A stretch of DNA of 64,000 nt. It comes from Empedobacter stercoris. Lineage in GTDB: Bacteria; Bacteroidota; Bacteroidia; Flavobacteriales; Weeksellaceae. Each line of letters begins with the position of its first letter. Positions within the stretch are counted from its first letter, which is position 1. This document shows, one piece after another, positions 59,120-64,000 of this stretch. The translations under genes were made by a program, and so were the position numbers. The stretch lies in NCBI RefSeq assembly GCF_965137335.1, contig NZ_CBCRZD010000001.1; one strand, given 5' to 3'. The notes below the pieces were generated by a model that searched no databases, had not been told where the DNA came from, and saw only the letters and a list, made by a program, of their open reading frames with translations.

Positions 59120-59353
59120 ATGAACAATTTTTTGGTAAAACCATTTATTTTATTGGTTCGATTTTATCAATTAGCAATTTCTCCGTGGATGGGAAGTAAT
59201 TGTAGGTATCAACCAACTTGCTCATCGTATATGATTGAAGCATTAAAAGAACATGGCTTATTAAAAGGTTTGTGGCTCGGAACTAAAAGAATTGGTCGTT
59301 GTCACCCTTGGGGAGGACATGGATATGACCCTGTACCTAAAAAGAAAAATTAA
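59120..59353 (+). CDS. yidD: Membrane protein insertion efficiency factor YidD
   Basis: A 77-residue membrane-associated protein with the family signature CRYQPTCSSYMIEALKEHG near residues 28-46 and the terminal GRCHPWGGHGYDPVP. YidD aids membrane insertion by YidC. Its stop overlaps the lgt start (TAATG), so the two are coupled. A YidC gene is not in the window. Confidence 0.94.
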   Translation: MNNFLVKPFILLVRFYQLAISPWMGSNCRYQPTCSSYMIEALKEHGLLKGLWLGTKRIGRCHPWGGHGYDPVPKKKN

Positions 59354-60249
59354 TGCTTAACTTAATTTCGTTTATCGATTGGGATCCAACACCTTATTTA
59401 TTTGAAGTAGGTGGATTCAAAGTACACATTTACAGCTTGTGCTGGATATTAGCCTTTGTTGTAGGTTGGTATTTGATGTCAAACATTTTCAAAAAAGAAA
59501 ATCAGAAAAAAGAGTTACTTGATCCTTTATTCTTATATACTTTTATCGGAGCAATTGCGGGAGCAAGATTGGGAGAATATTTATTTTATGATCCTTCTGC
59601 TTTTATAGAAAAACCTATCGAGGTCTTTTTACCTGTACAACACGCTCCAGGAGAAAGTGCTTTTTTGGGTTTATTACAAAATTACGAATTTGTAGGATTT
59701 AGTGGATTAGCAAGTCATGGTGCTGCATTGGGAGTAATATTAACTTCGTATTTATTTAGTCGAAAATATTTGCATCGTAATGTCTTATGGTTGTTAGATA
59801 GAATGGCAGTTGTTGTTCCATTTGGCGGAGTAGCTGTTCGAATTGGAAACTTTTATAATTCTGAAATCGTTGGAAAAGCATCCGATTTACCATGGGCAGT
59901 AAAGTTTCATCAACAAAGTTTAGGATATGGAGAAATTATTCCTCGTCATCCAGCTCAAATTTATGAAGCAATTGGCTATTTTATATTAGGCTTTATCATG
60001 CTTTATATGTATCATAAAACAGATAAAAGAAAATATCTTGGCGCTATGTTAGGTGTGTTCTTATTTTTATTATTTTTAGTCCGATTTGTTGTTGAGTTTT
60101 TCAAAGAAAACCAAGGCGAAGAAGCTGTTGCCGAAGCTATAAACATTGGGCTAAACAATGGCCAAATTTTAAGTATTCCATTCATGTTAATCGGTCTTTA
60201 CTTATTCATCTCTTCTAAAAATAGATTAGATACCAATCAACCAAATTAA
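59353..60249 (+). CDS. lgt: Prolipoprotein diacylglyceryl transferase
   Basis: Lgt transfers diacylglycerol from phosphatidylglycerol to the lipobox cysteine of prelipoproteins. The 298-residue protein has about seven membrane helices. The GARLGEYLFYDP motif near residues 77-88, GLASHGAALGVI near 117-128, RIGNFYNSEIVGKASDLPWAVKF near 168-190 and RFVVEFFKENQ near 238-248 are all family motifs with the essential Arg and His. Length is usual for this phylum. It is coupled to yidD. Confidence 0.93.
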   Translation: MLNLISFIDWDPTPYLFEVGGFKVHIYSLCWILAFVVGWYLMSNIFKKENQKKELLDPLFLYTFIGAIAGARLGEYLFYDPSAFIEKPIEVFLPVQHAPGESAFLGLLQNYEFVGFSGLASHGAALGVILTSYLFSRKYLHRNVLWLLDRMAVVVPFGGVAVRIGNFYNSEIVGKASDLPWAVKFHQQSLGYGEIIPRHPAQIYEAIGYFILGFIMLYMYHKTDKRKYLGAMLGVFLFLLFLVRFVVEFFKENQGEEAVAEAINIGLNNGQILSIPFMLIGLYLFISSKNRLDTNQPN

Positions 60250-60281
60250 ATATTATAAACTTTTGAAATAAATTTAAACTT

Positions 60282-60668
60282 ATGGGATTTTTTAAAGAAT
60301 TTAAAGAGTTTGCTGTAAAAGGTAACGTAGTAGATTTAGCTGTCGGTGTAGTGATCGGTGGTGCTTTTGGTAAAATTGTAACTTCTTTGGTAGAAGACAT
60401 TATTACTCCAGCAATCTTAACTCCAACATTAGAAAAATTACAATTAAACAATTTAGCTGAATTAGTAATTCCGGGTACTGCAATTAAATACGGTATGTTC
60501 ATATCAGCTTCAATATCGTTCATAATTGTTGCTTTCGCTTTATTTGTAATGATTAAAGGAATCAATAAATTAAAAAGAGAAGAAGCGCCTGCAGAAGAAG
60601 CACCTGCTGGTCCAACACAAGAAGAATTATTGGCTGAAATTCGTGATTTGTTGAAAAACAAATCTTAA
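60282..60668 (+). CDS. mscL: Large-conductance mechanosensitive channel MscL
   Basis: A 128-residue two-helix channel opening on hypo-osmotic shock. The N-terminal amphipathic segment FKEFKEFAVKGNVVDLAVGVVIGGAFGKIV is highly typical. TM2 is IVAFALFVMI, and a C-terminal cytoplasmic helix ends ELLAEIRDLLKNK. The periplasmic loop is short. Its start is 32 bp after lgt, so it may be read from the same message. Confidence 0.95.
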   Translation: MGFFKEFKEFAVKGNVVDLAVGVVIGGAFGKIVTSLVEDIITPAILTPTLEKLQLNNLAELVIPGTAIKYGMFISASISFIIVAFALFVMIKGINKLKREEAPAEEAPAGPTQEELLAEIRDLLKNKS

Positions 60669-60692
60669 TTTTGGCTTGATTTTATAAAAAAT

Positions 60693-60722
60693 GCCCCCAA
60701 AAGTGTCTAACTTTTTGGGGGC
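60693..60722. terminator. Terminator for mscL and the convergent receptor gene
   Basis: GCCCCCAAAA / TTTTGGGGGC arms with a 10-nt loop. The leftward direction continues into a clear U run, so it fits the receptor gene best; in the rightward direction no U run follows. Confidence 0.75.
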
Positions 60723-60774
60723 AGTGTACAAATGCGAACCTTTTTTTATGATCTATAACAACCTAAGAAGCTGC

Positions 60775-63282
60775 CTACATTTGCATTTCTTCTCCCATCT
60801 CTTCTGCTTCAGGACGTTGTCTATTTCTATCTTTTTCATTTGTGTTCTTGAAACGATAAGTAAACGATAAATTAATCGAACGTTTCATCCAACGCATACT
60901 TTGATAATTAATATAATCCGATCCGTATTGTGTCATTTCACGTTTTCTTGAATTAAAAACGTCACGTACATTTAAAGATAAAGTAGCTTGTTTATTAAAT
61001 AAATCTTTTGATAAAGAAAAATCCATTGACAAGTTATCTTCAATTTTTTGTTGCGCGGTTTTCATACTTCCCATGTAATTTCCAGCAACTTGAATTTTGA
61101 AATCTGCTGGTAAAGTAAAGTTAGATGATAAGCGTCCTCGAGAACTAAATCCGTCACCAGAAAAATCTTGTGCGTCTACTTGAGTAGAAACAATTCCTGT
61201 TTCAGGATCTTTTATTTCATTCGTTTCTTCGTAATATCCTGTTCTTTTGTATCCAAATAAATTCACATTCAACATCAAATTCCACCATCTTGCAGGTTTA
61301 TAAGTTGCTGTTAAATCTAATCCATAACGATCTTCTTCACCTACATTTATAGGCTTTGTAATGAATACATCTTCTCCGTTATCGTTGATATTTTTACGTT
61401 GAAACTGGTTAATCATATCTGTTGTTCTTTGGTAAAATAAACTTGGTGTAACCATTAATTTACCCACAGAAGCAATATAAGATAACTCTAAAGAGTTTGT
61501 ATAAGTAGGATTAAGATCTGGATTTCCGTTTCTTACATTTCTATCGTCTGTAGCAGAGAAGAAAGGCATTAACATGAATCCCATTGGACGACGAACACGA
61601 CGAGAATAACTTAATTGCATCTCGTTTTTATCCGTAAACTTATAGTTTAACGTTAACGTTGGAAATAAATCTGTGTATTTTTTAGAGATGTTTTCTCCTG
61701 TCGTATAATTCTTAATTTTCATATCAGAACTTTCCACGCGTAAACCTGCAAAATATTGGAACTTTTCTCCAATCGCATTTCCGTATTGTGTATAAGCGGC
61801 TAATACATTTTGTTGGTTATCTACATTTGCAAAAAACCTATCGTCTTCCACATAATTGCCATTATCTTCTAAGAAATAAGTTCTATTATTTGTTTTTGTA
61901 TCACTAAAATCTGCACGAACTCCCAATTCGAACTTCCCTTTTTCTCCAATTGGACGTACATAATCTGCTGTTATGACAACATTTTTCTGATCTTCTAAAT
62001 TATCTGTAATACGATTTGAAAACTCATCAACATACGAATTTGTTGTATTGTCAAATCTTTTTGTTAATCCTTTAACCAAACCATCTTCATCTTCTTTTTG
62101 ACTTGAGAATCGACCTGTGAAAACAAACTCGTGTCCTTTTTTATCAAACTCGTGTTTGTAGTTTAAATCAAAATCAAAGTTATTCTCGATCTCTTTTTCA
62201 TCTTGAAGATTGTACTCATTTTTCAAGAAAGTCATCGCATTATCAAAATAATTATAATCAACCAACGCGTTATTATTTCCATTATTGTAACGATAACCAG
62301 CCGATAAACCTACTGTGTTTTTATCATCTAAATAATATTCACCACCTAAACGAATATTATAATTTCTTCTAATTCTATTGTTATCTCGATCCGTTGATCT
62401 GTATTGTTTTACGACATCAGTACCTTTATTAAAACTTGTCATAAAAGCCGAACCTTCTCCTTCTCGATCCGCATAGCGAGATCCTAAAGTTGTGTAGATA
62501 TTGTATTTTTTCGTTTTATAATTTAAGTTCACATTTCCTCCAATCATGGTTGGAATCCCTCCATTCAAAGTTACAGAACCATTAAAACCAGCATTCGATC
62601 CTTTTTTCAAGACAATATTAATAATCCCTGCCGAACCAGAAGCTTCATAACGCGCCGATGGATTTGTCACCAACTCGATACGTTCTACATTTTCTGCCGG
62701 AATATTCTTTAAAGCATCTGCTACACTCGAAACACCTAACATACCTGATGGTTTACCATCAATCAAAAATTTGACATTATCATTTCCACGAAGCGAAACG
62801 TTACCTTCGGCGTCAACTTGTACAGATGGCACATTCGCTAAAGCATCTGACAACGATTGACCTTGTGACATCGGGTCGTTTGCCATGTCATAAACTTTCT
62901 TATCTAATTCTACTTTGTAGATTGGTTTTTCTGCCGTTACAACAGCGGCATTTAAAGAAACAGTTTGAGAACCTTTCACAGAAAAAGTTCCTAAATCTAT
63001 AGCTGATGTTAAGCTAAGTTGCTTTTCTATCACATCATACCCCATTGGTTCTATGACCAAAATATATTCTCCTGCTTGTGCTTCTACCACAAAATCACCT
63101 TTTGCATCTGTAGCACCTTCGGCTACAACCCCTTCTTCAGTACTTTCAAGCGATATTGTAGTGTACTCTACAGGTTTGTTGTCGCTCGACAAGACTTTAC
63201 CTCTAATTTTTAAAAGTTCTTGTGCATTCAAACTTGCACAAACACAAATAAACATTAGAGCAAATAAATTTCTTAACCTCAT
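60775..63282 (-). CDS. TonB-dependent outer membrane receptor, beta-barrel family with carboxypeptidase-like N-terminal domain
   Basis: An 835-residue exported protein with a signal peptide (RLRNLFALMFICVCASLNA, to about residue 20). A CarboxypepD_reg-like beta-sandwich (about 22-108) follows, containing KIRGKVLSSDNKPVEYTTISL. A plug domain (about 130-230) includes LSDALANVPSVQVDAEGNVSLRGND. A large beta-barrel then runs to the end and closes with a strand (RSINLSFTYRFKN) and a short charged tail. The overall plan is that of the outer membrane beta-barrel family close to TonB receptors. The ligand is not evident, and no SusD-like or binding lipoprotein partner is adjacent. It is divergent from the Spy-like gene, sharing AAACCTTTTT motifs. 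Confidence 0.9.
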   Translation of the reverse strand: MRLRNLFALMFICVCASLNAQELLKIRGKVLSSDNKPVEYTTISLESTEEGVVAEGATDAKGDFVVEAQAGEYILVIEPMGYDVIEKQLSLTSAIDLGTFSVKGSQTVSLNAAVVTAEKPIYKVELDKKVYDMANDPMSQGQSLSDALANVPSVQVDAEGNVSLRGNDNVKFLIDGKPSGMLGVSSVADALKNIPAENVERIELVTNPSARYEASGSAGIINIVLKKGSNAGFNGSVTLNGGIPTMIGGNVNLNYKTKKYNIYTTLGSRYADREGEGSAFMTSFNKGTDVVKQYRSTDRDNNRIRRNYNIRLGGEYYLDDKNTVGLSAGYRYNNGNNNALVDYNYFDNAMTFLKNEYNLQDEKEIENNFDFDLNYKHEFDKKGHEFVFTGRFSSQKEDEDGLVKGLTKRFDNTTNSYVDEFSNRITDNLEDQKNVVITADYVRPIGEKGKFELGVRADFSDTKTNNRTYFLEDNGNYVEDDRFFANVDNQQNVLAAYTQYGNAIGEKFQYFAGLRVESSDMKIKNYTTGENISKKYTDLFPTLTLNYKFTDKNEMQLSYSRRVRRPMGFMLMPFFSATDDRNVRNGNPDLNPTYTNSLELSYIASVGKLMVTPSLFYQRTTDMINQFQRKNINDNGEDVFITKPINVGEEDRYGLDLTATYKPARWWNLMLNVNLFGYKRTGYYEETNEIKDPETGIVSTQVDAQDFSGDGFSSRGRLSSNFTLPADFKIQVAGNYMGSMKTAQQKIEDNLSMDFSLSKDLFNKQATLSLNVRDVFNSRKREMTQYGSDYINYQSMRWMKRSINLSFTYRFKNTNEKDRNRQRPEAEEMGEEMQM

Positions 63283-63331
63283 TTGTTCAATTTTTCTTTT
63301 ACGTAGTTCTAAATTTTACAACTTATTAGAC

Positions 63332-63352
63332 AAACCTTTTTCAAAAAGGTTT
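63332..63352. repeat. AAACCTTTTT inverted repeat in the receptor leader
   Basis: AAACCTTTTT and AAAAAGGTTT are perfect arms around a single C, 50 to 70 bp before the receptor ATG. The arm recurs once more at 63463-63472. Confidence 0.6.
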
Positions 63353-63462
63353 AATTCATAATAAAAAATATTCAAAAAAATTTGTCGTAATTCAACTATT
63401 GTTGTTACAATCTTTTATAAGTTATTGTATTATTCGATTAAAAATTTAACAAAATTTAGATT

Positions 63463-63472
63463 AAACCTTTTT
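63463..63472. repeat. Third copy of AAACCTTTTT, upstream of the Spy-like gene
   Basis: Identical to the left arm of the dyad at 63332-63352 and in the same orientation, 48 bp before the Spy-like ATG. A shared operator for the divergent pair is possible. Confidence 0.5.
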
Positions 63473-63519
63473 ATTTTTTGGATGTCTTAAGAGTAAATAA
63501 ACAATAAAAGTTGATAATT

Positions 63520-63852
63520 ATGAGAACAGCATTTTATAAATATTTAGGTTTGGGATTAATTGCTTTCACTTTAACAACTGCATCAGCGCAAGATAGAAAA
63601 GAAGGTTCGAGAGAGCAAAAACTACAACAATTAAAAAAAGATTTGAATTTGACAGATGCACAAGTCATCAAAATAAAACAAATTGAAGACAGTTATGTTG
63701 ATGAAAAACTTGAATTGAAAAAGAAAATGAGAGAAGTTCGTCAAAAAGAATTTAATGAAATCAATAATGTTTTTACGCCAGAACAGCGCGCCACATTAAA
63801 AGAGTTACACAACAAAAGACAGCAAAATAGAAAGAAGCCGTCTCAATATTAA
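63520..63852 (+). CDS. Spy/CpxP-like periplasmic protein
   Basis: A 110-residue protein read from the ATG at 63520, with a signal peptide (residues 1-23, ending TTASA-Q). The mature helical part carries two LTxxQ-like motifs: LNLTDAQVIKIKQIE and NVFTPEQRATLKEL, as in Spy/CpxP chaperones and sensor-inhibitors. In this phylum such small proteins often sit next to sigma-factor or receptor genes. It is divergent from the outer membrane receptor and followed by its own terminator. Confidence 0.8.
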   Translation: MRTAFYKYLGLGLIAFTLTTASAQDRKEGSREQKLQQLKKDLNLTDAQVIKIKQIEDSYVDEKLELKKKMREVRQKEFNEINNVFTPEQRATLKELHNKRQQNRKKPSQY

Positions 63853-63872
63853 AATTTGAGGCGGTTTTTTTT
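63838..63872 (+). terminator. Terminator of the Spy-like gene
   Basis: CCGTCTCAA / TTGAGGCGG arms (one T-G wobble), 9-nt loop, then eight Ts. The left arm overlaps the last codons of the Spy-like gene. Confidence 0.8.
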
Positions 63873-63911
63873 ATTTGAATTAATTTCCAATAAAATTTCA
63901 TCATTTTAGAA

Positions 63912-63929
63912 AAGGGTAAAATTGCCCTT
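63912..63929 (-). terminator. Hairpin at the end of the transposase gene
   Basis: AAGGG.AA / TT.CCCTT with a T-G wobble and a very small loop, overlapping the transposase stop codon and followed leftward by TTTTCT. Confidence 0.5.
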
Positions 63930-64000
63930 ATGCAGCAATTTTCTTTCTTAAGTTGTGTGCTAAAGCCATTAATCCGAATTCTAACTCGGTTTTTTGGATT
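63928..64000 (-). CDS. Transposase C-terminal end, cut by window edge
   Basis: The last 23 codons and stop of a leftward gene are visible, translating as IQKTELEFGLMALAHNLRKK-IAA. The E-FG-x-x-ALAHNLRK pattern is the typical end of DDE transposases, and I think the IS1182-like group fits best. The rest, and so the intactness of the element, lies outside the window. The left inverted repeat cannot be identified without the other end of the element. Confidence 0.6.
   Translation of the reverse strand, partial: IQKTELEFGLMALAHNLRKKIAA

Overview
The window is a stretch of chromosome from a low-GC member of the Bacteroidota, class Flavobacteriia, and the gene content fits the Weeksellaceae (an Empedobacter-like genus is a guess, not a demonstration). 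Supporting signs are a C-terminal type IX secretion sorting domain, BT_3928, DUF1599 and DUF4407 proteins, flavobacterial promoters of the form TTTG-N19..21-TAnnTTTG, few purine-rich ribosome binding sites, a SusC-like outer membrane receptor and Bacteroidota-type long FtsZ and MraY proteins. Nearly everything is core metabolism or cell-envelope machinery. No rRNA, tRNA, prophage or CRISPR array was seen. The only insertion sequence is the clipped 3' end of a transposase at the right edge.

Region by region: 1-7.7 kb holds an edge-truncated LysM/BON protein, a secreted coiled-coil protein, L-asparaginase (ansA), a DHA2 drug exporter, a GLUG-repeat T9SS cargo, a TatD hydrolase followed by tcdA, and a TPR-like protein. 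7.8-19.2 kb is a divergent arginine/carbamoyl-phosphate locus. The leftward operon runs small ORF - GNAT acyltransferase - argR - argG - argC - four-helix-bundle gene - argD - carA - carB; the rightward operon is argB-argE. argF, argH and proC are not here. 19.4-22.4 kb is an exbB-exbD-exbD-tonB operon. 22.7-26.7 kb has topB, a WYL regulator and a secreted protein that looks like a catalytically dead amidase. 26.9-31.3 kb has DUF1599 - BT_3928 - OppB-type permease, then tpiA, with folP divergent. 31.4-38.5 kb has DUF4407, ilvE, mnmD, prmA, clpS, an ECF sigma factor with its membrane partner, RlpA and YqeY.

38.6-54.0 kb is a complete leftward dcw cluster: mraZ-rsmH-ftsL-ftsI-murE-mraY-murD-ftsW-murG-murC-ftsQ-ftsA-ftsZ. 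Junctions are overlapping or tight, three tandem 10-bp MraZ-type boxes lie in front of mraZ, and murF, murB and ddl are absent. 54.3-60.7 kb carries an alpha/beta hydrolase, engB, a small lipoprotein, aroQ, rarA, an orphan, a secreted thioredoxin-like protein, yidD, lgt and mscL. 60.8-63.9 kb has an outer membrane receptor divergent from a Spy-like periplasmic protein.

The most interesting non-routine signals are: a 442-bp four-helix-bundle gene plus inverted AACTCAT/ACTTA-type repeats that exactly fills the argC-argD gap (with a related repeat beside carB); an unlisted 53-codon ORF overlapping the GNAT gene; the degenerate Amidase_3-like protein that has lost its two zinc histidines and catalytic glutamate; an AAACCTTTTT dyad plus a third copy between the divergent receptor and Spy-like genes; and a clpS terminator built inside the coding sequence of the convergent sigma-partner gene.
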